Below, one piece after another: positions 57,701 to 64,000 of a DNA stretch of 64,000 nucleotides. The DNA is taken from the NCBI GenBank assembly GCA_030066085.1, contig JASJCI010000005.1:100479-164478 (forward strand), in the 5' to 3' direction. A program made the translations under genes and the position numbers. Under the pieces are notes generated by a model. It had not been told where the DNA came from. It made no database searches and worked only from the letters and a program-made list of their open reading frames with translations. This stretch comes from Gammaproteobacteria bacterium. GTDB taxonomy: Bacteria > Pseudomonadota > Gammaproteobacteria > GCA-001735895. Each line of letters begins with the position of its first letter. The stretch's first letter is position 1.

Positions 57701-58418
57701 CAGCGACGGTAACGGCGGCAGCGACAGCATCACGATCAACGTGACGGTGGGCCCGGTCAACGACGATCCGGTCATCGACCAGGCCGGCCCGCTGTCGGTC
57801 ACCATGGACGAGGACGGTTCGCCGATCGCGTTTGTTGCGCCGACGATCACCGCGACGGATGTCGACAGCGCGACGCTGACCTGGAGCGGCAGCACTGCGG
57901 GCAATGGCACGGCGAGCGTGTCCGGCACCGGCGCGAGCCCGACCATCAGCTATTCCCCGAACGCCGACTTCAACGGCAGCGACAGCTTCGACGTCACGGT
58001 CGGCGACGGTGAGGGTGGCAGCGCCACGATTACGGTGAACGTGACCGTGAATCCGCGCAATGACGCCCCGTTAATCGACCAGGCCGGGCCACTGTCGGTC
58101 ACGATGAACGAGAACGGCGATCCGATCGCGTTCGTCACACCGACGATCACGGCCACGGATGTCGACGGCGACACGCTGACCTGGAGCGGCAGTACGGCAG
58201 GCAACGGCGTGGCTACCGTGTCCGGCACGGGTGCGAGCCCGACGATCACCTACGTACCGAACATCGACTACACGGGCGACGACAGCTTCGACGTCACGGT
58301 CAGCGACGGCAACGGCGGCAGCGCATCGATCACGATCGAGGTAAGCATAACCGCTCCGCCGACCGGCGGCGCGGTCTGGGACCAATTCAACTGGGATGAC
58401 GGCAGCACCTGGCAATAA
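54756..58418 (+). CDS. Surface lipoprotein with calcium-binding-type Asp repeats and seven cadherin/Ig-like repeats
   Basis: This 1220-residue exported protein has a lipoprotein signal peptide ending at the lipobox GLSAC (Cys28), followed by a Gly/Ser and Asp stretch. Residues about 30-325 form an unrecognised globular part. Residues about 325-508 are thrombospondin-type-3-like Asp/Gly repeats (for example DSDGDGIGDNADPDDDNNG). One divergent and six near-identical roughly 100-residue cadherin/Ig-like repeats follow (NDDPVIDQAGPLAVTMDEDG ... SDGNGGSDTITVNVTV), with a short C-terminal tail (VWDQFNWDDGSTWQ). Calcium-stiffened adhesive or structural stalk functions are likely by family. The ATG at 54756 has GGAG 7 nt upstream; an ATG at 54684 would destroy the signal peptide. 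No secretion-system sorting domain is recognised. Confidence 0.85.
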   Translation: MSTFSGQWFRRSLSILVYALVLVGLSACSGGGSSDDDDAPASVTVSGGGVKGPLANADATVYAFDPAQPGFKGAIVATATTDASAAIVGLTLAGSATPPFILEFTSNGATTDITTGAAPVIGTLRTVITQAMLDSGEPIYGTPLTTMGVDIAIANSGPATTAAQFEAALAAAAEQVTSTVGFGMPGDIDIYRTPPLVNDDTDTAEEQADVAAYRSAVEALTAVVFAIDQQASGDTSAALMELSMDLADGSIDGVVGGNPSAVFSSTALDVLAQDPATLTIPNTTLTVADVQAILVSETATTGTATSTSELDVGGSIDTETSPAATDPDRDGDGTPNAQDAFPDDPNEDVDSDGDGIGDNADPDDDNNGVLDVDEGGAVNPGPDDDDGDGVLNGADNCPAIYNTSQTNTDGLGDGGDACDADDDEDGTPDVDDAFPLDATEQSDADGDGTGDVADTDDDNDGRSDASEDVAGASVDHDNDGIPNREDTDSDNDGVLDSIDLDPYDDAVSLNQAPVVADGSVTTDEDVTVAVTLGATDDGAVPGALVYSLSGPANGVVGGSAPNLTYTPNPEFNGSDSLSFTVTDGGGATSISATVTITVNPVNDDPVIDQADPLAVTMDEDGSPTGFVAPSISASDNDGDTLSWSGSAAANGIASVSGSGASPTISYAPNADFSGGDSFVVTVSDGNGGSDTITVNVTVDPVNDDPVIAEGDSVGVTMSEDGAPIAFVAPTITATDIDGGTLSWTGSAASNGTASVSGSGASPTISYAPNANFVGSDSFTATVDDGNGGSDTITIEVTVGGSNDDPVIDQAGPLAVTMDEDGAPIAFVAPTISATDIDGDSLTWSGSAATNGTASVSGTGASPTISYTPNADFSGGDSFDVTVSDGNGGSDTITVNVTVDPVNDDPVIAEGDSVGVTMSEDGAPIAFVAPTISATDIDGGALSWTGSAASNGAASVSGNGASPTITYTPDAGFSGVDSFTATVSDGNGGSDSITINVTVGPVNDDPVIDQAGPLSVTMDEDGSPIAFVAPTITATDVDSATLTWSGSTAGNGTASVSGTGASPTISYSPNADFNGSDSFDVTVGDGEGGSATITVNVTVNPRNDAPLIDQAGPLSVTMNENGDPIAFVTPTITATDVDGDTLTWSGSTAGNGVATVSGTGASPTITYVPNIDYTGDDSFDVTVSDGNGGSASITIEVSITAPPTGGAVWDQFNWDDGSTWQ
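56559..58358 (+). repeat. Six exact 300-bp tandem repeats inside the lipoprotein gene
   Basis: Six units of exactly 300 bp start at 56559, 56859, 57159, 57459, 57759 and 58059. Units 2 and 4 share the variant EGDSVGVTMSEDG and are nearly identical, while units 1, 3, 5 and 6 carry DQAxPLxVTM. This indicates a 600-bp pair duplicated as a block. All differences keep the frame. Confidence 0.95.
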
Positions 58419-58434
58419 CTGAAAGGTATCCACG

Positions 58435-59859
58435 ATGAAAAATACAACACGAAACGAGGTCTTCGATATGTACAGGCAACCCAAGACAACGGGACTGACC
58501 GCATCGGTCGGCCTGGCCTGCATGCTGATCGGCGGCGTCGCCTGGGCGAGTCCCCTGGCGGTCACCAATACCTTCCAGGCGAATACCCCGGCGACCGCGG
58601 CCTCGGTAAACCAGAACTTCACCGATGTCGAGAATGCCGTCAACGACAATGATGGCCGGATAACGACCAATACCGGTGACATCGCCGACAACTTTAGCCG
58701 GATCAACGATAACGAGGCGGCGATCGGAAACAATTTTTCGCAGCTCGATCAGCGGCTGAGCCGTGTCGAAACGGCAGGTTTGCAAACGGTAGCGGTCGAT
58801 TGCAATGCTGATTCGGCGGCGCTGGATAACACGGTGCTTACGCCCAACACCGAGTATGTTCTGACGGGGATATGTGACGGTCAGATAGAAGTATCGGGCG
58901 GGTCGCTGGGCACGATCGTGATCAAGGGCGACGCCAACGGCAGCAAGGATGACGGGATCACCCTGCAAGCCGGTGCCACCGATCCCGACACCTACGCCGC
59001 CGTGTATGGTCAGTACGGTGTGCGCCTGGTCCTCGAAAATCTCACGATCGATGCATCCGCATACAACGGGGCCAGCGACTTTTTTGTCGGGGCAATCGGC
59101 GCCTACAGCGGGTCACAGGTGACCATCAGGGACGTCGACGTTGTCGGCGGGGACTATGGCATCGGTGCATACAACAATGGTTTCGCCGAAATCAGCGGTG
59201 ACAGCAGCGTTACCGGTTTCAGTGCGAATGGCCTGCGCTCGGAGCGCTCATCCGTTATTCGCGTGTACGACACCCTTAGCGTGATAGGCGCCACGGATTC
59301 CGAACACGACAGCAGCGATGCCATCGGCGCGTTCAGTAATGGTGTCATCGTGATCGATGACGACGGCGATGCGAACACCAGTCACACGATCACCGCGGCC
59401 AGCGGCCCGAATCTCAGTATCGTGCCGGGCGACAATGTCTCGGCGGTCAGTGCCTGGCAGACCAGCACGATCAAGATGCGCGATGCCAACATCACCGGCG
59501 TGGTCTGGAGCGGTGACGGATCGCTCGTCGATTTGCGCGGCGTCTTCCAGCAAGACGGTTACCTGAATCCGTATCGCAACAGTGTCCTGCGCTTCCGTGA
59601 CAGTTCCATCGCTAACGGCACGGCTGACGACATGTCGCTTTACGCCGGCGATTTTTCGGTGTTTCGAATGGACAATACAACGGTGGGCAACGACTCGGGA
59701 ACCGAGACGGCGTCAACTTATCGCTTCGGCGTCATCGACCTCCGCGGCACGACCAACTTTGGCGGTCGCGACATCTTTTGCTTTGACACGCGTGAAGTGG
59801 CGATTCGCTCGGGTGTCACCAATGTAGGTTCGGTTAGCTGCGCACCGCCGCCTCCATAA
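58435..59859 (+). CDS. Exported beta-helix-like protein, paralogue 1
   Basis: This 474-residue secreted protein has a Sec signal peptide (LTASVGLACMLIGGVAWA) cleaved before SPLAV. A short stalk segment VNQNFTDVENAVNDND leads into a helical region, then a long run of short Ser/Thr/Gly/Asn-rich beta strands (for example LVLENLTIDASAYNGASDFF, SGSQVTIRDVDVVGGDYGIG) like right-handed parallel beta-helices. Four Cys are placed as pairs: C123/C147 and C449/C469. The ATG at 58435 was used; ATG 58468 with GAGG upstream is a good alternative. It lies 16 nt after the lipoprotein gene, so it is co-transcribed. No catalytic motif is seen; an adhesive or matrix role is inference. Confidence 0.75.
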   Translation: MKNTTRNEVFDMYRQPKTTGLTASVGLACMLIGGVAWASPLAVTNTFQANTPATAASVNQNFTDVENAVNDNDGRITTNTGDIADNFSRINDNEAAIGNNFSQLDQRLSRVETAGLQTVAVDCNADSAALDNTVLTPNTEYVLTGICDGQIEVSGGSLGTIVIKGDANGSKDDGITLQAGATDPDTYAAVYGQYGVRLVLENLTIDASAYNGASDFFVGAIGAYSGSQVTIRDVDVVGGDYGIGAYNNGFAEISGDSSVTGFSANGLRSERSSVIRVYDTLSVIGATDSEHDSSDAIGAFSNGVIVIDDDGDANTSHTITAASGPNLSIVPGDNVSAVSAWQTSTIKMRDANITGVVWSGDGSLVDLRGVFQQDGYLNPYRNSVLRFRDSSIANGTADDMSLYAGDFSVFRMDNTTVGNDSGTETASTYRFGVIDLRGTTNFGGRDIFCFDTREVAIRSGVTNVGSVSCAPPPP

Positions 59860-59928
59860 CTGCCAGGCCTGGGACAATTTCGAACCGAGGGATGTTCGGA
59901 AAACCTCGGCAACAGAGGAGTTTAAGAA

Positions 59929-61335
59929 ATGAAAAATCGTCACGGAATCAAGTGGGGGAAGTGGGCAATGACGGGTCTATTCCTGTCTGCAAGTGGAGGT
60001 GTATTAGCAAGTCCTCTTGCGGTTACCAATACCTTCCAGGCGAATACCCCGGCGACAGCGGCATCGGTAAACCAGAATTTCACCGATGTCGAGAACGCGG
60101 TCAACGACAACGATACCCGCATCAATACCAATACCGGTGACATCGCCGACAACTTCAACCTGATCAACGATAACGCGGCCGATATCGATTCACTGGAGTC
60201 GGGCATCCGGCCGGGAGATCGAACTTTTATCAACGTCGATTGTGATGCCAATCCGGATGTGTTGCAGCAACCGCCGTATACCGACAATTTCTATCCCTAC
60301 ACGACGTTCATCATTACCGGTGATTGCAACGGGCCATTTTACCTCGAGAGCGATGGCATCCGCATTGTCGGCGCCGAGCCCAACCGCGGCGCTTCGATCG
60401 TACTGCCGGCCAGTGCACCGGTCCCCGGCGATGGTGCGGTTTTTGCTGATGGCGCACATGACGTCCGCCTCGAAAACCTGACCGTCGATGCCTCGGCCTG
60501 GGGTACTTTTGCGGTCGCCGGGGGAACGGATGCCGCCGGTATCTACCTGCGTAACGCCTTCATGCGCGTGAAAAACGTGGACATCATCGGCGGTCTGTAC
60601 GGCGCCAACCCGTTCCGCAACTCGATCCTGCGCTTCGAGGGTACGGTCAACATCACCGAGTTCGTCAACGCGGGCCTCAGCGTCGGTGACCACAGCCAGT
60701 TCAACAGCCGCGGCCAGGTCAACATCAGCACCACGCGCACCGACGGTACGAACTACATTATCGGCGTAGAAACCTATCGCCAGGGTATCGTCGACTTTCG
60801 GGCTGGCGTGAACGTCACCATGCCGGCGGCAGACTTCGACAACAATATTTTCCCGATGGCGATTACTAACGGTTCACAAAGTACGCTGCAGATTCGTAAT
60901 TCCGGCAGTAACAACATCAATGGCACGGTTGGTTTGTTTTCCTCGTCCAGGGCCAGTATCAACGGGATGAACCTGACCGGTGAACTGCGTGTCGATGGCA
61001 GTTCGCAAGCGCAGGTATCGAACTCTACCCAGACCGGCGGAAACGTCAGTGTCGGTTCGGACAACCAGGGGGGATCGTCGCTGAGCGTCTGGAATTCCAC
61101 CATTGCTACCAACGCTGGCAACGATGACGATATCGATATCGGCCCGCTGTCGACGATGACGATCTCGGATTCCAACGCCGGTCACGGCGTGGGCGGTGAA
61201 ATCTATATTCGAAAATGGGGTCTGCTGACCGTCTATTTTGGTACCAACCTGAACAACACCGACGTAGGTTGTGATACCGCCGGATCTTTCGACGATTTCG
61301 GCGCATCCAATGTAGGTACGATCAACGGTTGCTAA
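59929..61335 (+). CDS. Exported beta-helix-like protein, paralogue 2
   Basis: This 468-residue paralogue of the preceding protein has a signal peptide (TGLFLSASGGVLA) and an almost identical mature N-terminus (SPLAVTNTFQANTPATAASV, VNQNFTDVENAVNDND). A beta-helix-like body follows (for example VRLENLTVDASAWGTFAV, MRVKNVDIIGGLYGANPFRN). The four Cys (C105/C133, C448/C468) match paralogue 1, with identical spacing of the last pair. AGAGGAG precedes the ATG. Codon use in its second half is richer in A/T than the flagellar genes. The function is unknown. Confidence 0.75.
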   Translation: MKNRHGIKWGKWAMTGLFLSASGGVLASPLAVTNTFQANTPATAASVNQNFTDVENAVNDNDTRINTNTGDIADNFNLINDNAADIDSLESGIRPGDRTFINVDCDANPDVLQQPPYTDNFYPYTTFIITGDCNGPFYLESDGIRIVGAEPNRGASIVLPASAPVPGDGAVFADGAHDVRLENLTVDASAWGTFAVAGGTDAAGIYLRNAFMRVKNVDIIGGLYGANPFRNSILRFEGTVNITEFVNAGLSVGDHSQFNSRGQVNISTTRTDGTNYIIGVETYRQGIVDFRAGVNVTMPAADFDNNIFPMAITNGSQSTLQIRNSGSNNINGTVGLFSSSRASINGMNLTGELRVDGSSQAQVSNSTQTGGNVSVGSDNQGGSSLSVWNSTIATNAGNDDDIDIGPLSTMTISDSNAGHGVGGEIYIRKWGLLTVYFGTNLNNTDVGCDTAGSFDDFGASNVGTINGC

Positions 61336-61379
61336 ACGAAGTCGAATATTTTTTTTGCAACGTCGTTGCTTGAAATTTC

Positions 61380-61667
61380 TCAGTCCTGCAGGTCGTCCAT
61401 GAAGTCCTTGTGCTTGCCGGACAGGCGGTAGGCGAAGCACAGGATCTCGGCGATGACGACATAGAGCTGGGGCGGAATCTGCTCGCCGATATCGAGCGTG
61501 TCGAGCACCAGCGCAAGATCGCGATCGAGGTGGATCGGTACCTCCGCCGACTGCGCCGCGCGCAGGATCGCGAGCGCCAGTTCGTCGTGACCGCTGGCGG
61601 TTACCCGCGGGGCCGCCTCGCCGTCGTATTCCAGCGCAATCGCGAGTTTCGGAATGCGGTTGTGCAT
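61380..61667 (-). CDS. FlhB C-terminal-domain-like protein (FlhX/EscU-type switch fragment)
   Basis: This 95-residue protein corresponds to the cytoplasmic C-terminal part of FlhB after the cleavage site: KLAIALEYDGEAAPRVTASG, VPIHLDRDLALVLDTLDIGE, IPPQLYVVIAEILCFAYRL. It lacks the NPTH motif and all membrane helices. Such stand-alone genes next to FliK-like genes are found in several proteobacteria and can partly replace the FlhB domain. It lies 4 nt after the FliK-like gene, so both are one operon on the minus strand, convergent with the beta-helix genes. Confidence 0.9.
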   Translation of the reverse strand: MHNRIPKLAIALEYDGEAAPRVTASGHDELALAILRAAQSAEVPIHLDRDLALVLDTLDIGEQIPPQLYVVIAEILCFAYRLSGKHKDFMDDLQD

Positions 61668-61671
61668 CGAT

Positions 61672-63756
61672 TCAAACCTTCAGATCGATGACCGATTCGA
61701 CCGGCACCGAAACCCTGTGGCGGGTGCGGGACGGTGGTTCGCCGACGTGGCTGTGCAGCTCGTCGGCGATGAAGCCGACCCGGTCGAGCTGGCGGCGCAA
61801 TTCGGGCAGGGCCGCCTCGATCCGCGCCTGGATGCTGTCAGAGCGGCTGAAAAAGCTGGCGCCGACCCGTGCACCCTGCAGCGACACCTGGCAACTCAGC
61901 GGGCCCAGCCCGGCGAGTTCGAGGTCGAGACGAATTTCCCAGCGCGCTTCCGCGGCTGCCTCGTTGCGCCCCTGCTGCTCGATTTCGATCGCCAGTGGTC
62001 GCACCTGCCGGTCGTCGATGAACGGCAGGGTCAGGCTGAGCGACAGGGGTTGCTGGGCCTCGGTCTGCAGGCCGGTCGTGACGCGTTGCAGCAGGTTTTG
62101 CCCGAGCGCCTGTTCGACCAGGCGCAGGCCTTCGCGCAGCCATGCCGGCAGGCGCGTGTCGGCGCGCGTGCCTTCGTCGCCGCTGACCTGCTCACGGCCG
62201 CTCCCCGGTAACGCGGCTGTTGTTCTCGACGAATCGACCAGCGGTTGCAGTGCCCGGTGGATCAACGCGCCGAGATCGTTCTGGATCGCGCCAGTGGCGG
62301 GTTGCGACGGCATGCGCAGGATGCCGAGCAAGCGCAGCCAGTGCACCACTTCGGCCGCTTCGAACTGCCCGAGCTCGCGTAACAGCCCGGTGATCGGCGC
62401 CAGCGACCGGTTGGCGGTAAAATCGGGTCCGGCATCGGGCCAGGCGACGGTGCCGGTGCTGTTCCAACGGGTTGCCTGCGCGCCGGTAACGGTGGCTGGC
62501 AGCGCTGCCGCAGCAGCCGGCACCGGGGTAAGGCTGGCGGCGGGCGCTGGCGTAAGCGGCACCCGCGCAGCGGCGGCGGGCGCGGTCGATGCGGGCGCCG
62601 GGCTCGCGTTGCTCGCGAGCCTGTCGAGCACGGGTGATTTGAATTCCATGCCGGCAACGCGGCCGGCCGGCGACGGACCCGGTGACGATACCGGATTCGC
62701 ACTGGGGGTGTTACCCGAATCCCGTGGTAGCGACGACACGACGATCTGTGACCCCGGCAGAATTCGCAGGGGTGCGGGCGACGCCGTCGCGCGCAGGAGC
62801 GCGAAATGTTGGACGCGAGCGGGGACCTGCCGCACATCGCTGGACGGACGGTCCGTGCCGCGGTCGGTGGCGACGGGCACCGGTCGAAGCAGCTCCGGGA
62901 TCGAAACGCGGCTGGCCGTTGCTTCGGCGGCACGCCGCGCTGTCGCCGGCCGCAGCTGCGCTGCGGGAGCTGCCGACTGATCTGCCACGGCCTTCGCAGG
63001 GTCGGTTCGCGCCGGTACCCGCGACGACGTCGGCGACGATGGCTCCGTCGTGGAGCCGGCCGCGGTTGGCGAGGGCCGGGCCGGGATGCGGGGATCGGGC
63101 AACGAGGTTGGGCTTGCCTGGCGCGGAGAAATCTGTGCGGTCTGCGCGGCGCGCATGGCCCACTCGAACAGGCGCACGAGATCGCGCGCACCGTCATTCG
63201 CCTGCTGCGGCAGCAGAAAACGCAGCAGCGACAGCAAGATGTCGCGCCGGGTTACCGGGCTGATCTCGAGTGTTGCGTCGCCGCGCTCGGCGCGAATCAA
63301 CAACAGTCGATCACGCGATACCGGCATTTCGCGCGCGACCTGCAGGATACGGTCGGCCACGCGCAGCTGGCTTTCGCCGCGGCTGCTGGTGACCACTTCC
63401 GCCAGCAATACGGGCGACTGCTGCAGGGCACGCGCCAGTTCAGGCTGTTGCGCAAGCGCCAGCCGCAGCGGTTGCGGCACCTGCCGCTCGACTTTCAACA
63501 CGGGGGCCTCGCCGTTCGGATCCACGCGCAAGCGGATACGCGCGCCCACCTCGAAGTCGACCGTGCGATCCACGCGCAGCGGGCCGAGGCGGGTGTTGAG
63601 CAACAGTTCGGTCGGCAAACGCTGGACAACCTCGGCTTCCACCACGCCCGCGCGCAACAGGTTGCGCAGCAACAGGCTTGCCGGATCGACGCCGCCGGTT
63701 GCAGTGGATGAGGTCGAGCGCGCGAGCAGGGGAGCCGTATTCGGGCCTATGTCCAT
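61672..63756 (-). CDS. Second FliK-like hook-length control protein
   Basis: This 694-residue protein has a defined N-terminal region (VVQRLPTELLLNTRLGPLRV, RIRLRVDPNGEAPVLKVERQ), a long Pro/Ala/Ser-rich disordered middle, and a FliK-type C-terminal domain. The latter shows RWEIRLDLELAGLGPLSCQV and ARIEAALPELRRQLDRVGFI. It differs clearly from the FliK at 41001-42752. The ATG at 63756 (MDIGPNTAPLL) was chosen; an in-frame start at 63954 would add 66 unconserved residues. Pairing with an FlhB-like domain suggests control of export specificity, perhaps an alternative ruler. Confidence 0.85.
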   Translation of the reverse strand: MDIGPNTAPLLARSTSSTATGGVDPASLLLRNLLRAGVVEAEVVQRLPTELLLNTRLGPLRVDRTVDFEVGARIRLRVDPNGEAPVLKVERQVPQPLRLALAQQPELARALQQSPVLLAEVVTSSRGESQLRVADRILQVAREMPVSRDRLLLIRAERGDATLEISPVTRRDILLSLLRFLLPQQANDGARDLVRLFEWAMRAAQTAQISPRQASPTSLPDPRIPARPSPTAAGSTTEPSSPTSSRVPARTDPAKAVADQSAAPAAQLRPATARRAAEATASRVSIPELLRPVPVATDRGTDRPSSDVRQVPARVQHFALLRATASPAPLRILPGSQIVVSSLPRDSGNTPSANPVSSPGPSPAGRVAGMEFKSPVLDRLASNASPAPASTAPAAAARVPLTPAPAASLTPVPAAAAALPATVTGAQATRWNSTGTVAWPDAGPDFTANRSLAPITGLLRELGQFEAAEVVHWLRLLGILRMPSQPATGAIQNDLGALIHRALQPLVDSSRTTAALPGSGREQVSGDEGTRADTRLPAWLREGLRLVEQALGQNLLQRVTTGLQTEAQQPLSLSLTLPFIDDRQVRPLAIEIEQQGRNEAAAEARWEIRLDLELAGLGPLSCQVSLQGARVGASFFSRSDSIQARIEAALPELRRQLDRVGFIADELHSHVGEPPSRTRHRVSVPVESVIDLKV

Positions 63757-64000
63757 GATGGCAATTGCCGTCCACCCCGGGGTAAAAAGCTGCCGGTCGG
63801 CGCCCCGGATTTTCGCCACCGCACTGTTCTGACGGCTTCGCGACGCGCCAGGCGTCAAAAAAACCACCACTCTGGCCCCTGATTCGGCGGCAGCGCGGCT
63901 TACTTGAGCGGGTTCGGCACGATATCTTGTCGAATCGGCCCGAAAATCCGACAAATTCCCGCCGCTTTGCCGAACCAGGCTGAAGTTCTGCTTGTAACTA
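63757..64000. other. Right-end region, no gene identified
   Basis: The last 244 bp should contain the promoter of the minus-strand FliK-like gene. I see no convincing sigma-54 or sigma-28 element on the minus strand and no gene start. The window ends here, so a gene further right cannot be judged. Confidence 0.4.

Noticed and set aside
56559..58358. Regular repeats considered as a CRISPR-like array
   Set aside because: The 300-bp period is continuous coding sequence with protein-level conservation and no spacers.
61349..61369. T-run followed by GCAAC-GTC-GTTGC between the convergent operons as a terminator
   Set aside because: The T-run precedes the stem on the plus strand and becomes an A-run after it on the minus strand, so neither orientation gives the stem-then-T order.

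Overview
The window looks like chromosomal DNA from a GC-rich, polarly flagellated gammaproteobacterium. The flagellar control genes (FleQ, FleS/FleR, FlhF, FlhG, FliA) are the Pseudomonas/Vibrio type with sigma-54 promoters, and queA-tgt-yajC-secD-secF is in its usual gammaproteobacterial order. Coding density is high, and I see no phage, transposase gene, CRISPR array or rRNA. Genus-level placement is not possible from the sequence alone.

Left part (1-8.0 kb): a putative N-methyl-amine/betaine catabolism cluster. It has a class III aminotransferase on the minus strand, divergent from an MttB-family methyltransferase and two tandem dimethylglycine-dehydrogenase-like flavoproteins (FAD domain plus GcvT-like folate domain). 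Next come a 1273-residue hybrid histidine kinase ending in an EAL c-di-GMP phosphodiesterase domain (8.4-12.2 kb), and a small heat-shock protein gene behind what looks like a sigma-32 -35 box and a ROSE-type RNA thermometer. A tRNA-Leu(CAA) follows on the minus strand. Then come the queuosine genes queA-tgt, the Sec accessory genes yajC-secD-secF and a small TIGR02647-like gene (13.2-19.0 kb). A perfect REP-like palindrome marks the boundary with the flagellar region.

Flagellar region (19.2-54.3 kb, all plus strand): flgGHIJKL (hook-distal rod, rings, hook-filament junction), fliC, flaG-fliD-fliS-fliT, fleQ, fleS-fleR, fliEFGHIJ, fliK, fliLMNOPQR-flhB-flhA-flhF-flhG-fliA, and a CheY-like gene. 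Sigma-54 -24/-12 elements (GG-N10-GC) stand before flgG, fleS, fliE, fliK and fliL. A near-consensus sigma-28 promoter stands before fliC and a weaker one before cheY. flgBCDEF, motAB, cheA and cheZ are not in the window.

Right part (54.3-64 kb): a three-gene exported module inserted in the flagellar locus. It consists of a 1220-residue lipoprotein with calcium-binding-type Asp repeats and six exact 300-bp cadherin/Ig-like repeats, followed by two paralogous secreted proteins predicted to be beta-helical. The module sits behind a roughly 200-nt structured leader that has some c-di-GMP-I riboswitch-like sequence but lacks the 5' half of that fold. Convergent to it, on the minus strand, are a second FliK-like gene and a free-standing FlhB C-terminal-domain gene. 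The exported module with its leader is the least explained part of the window.
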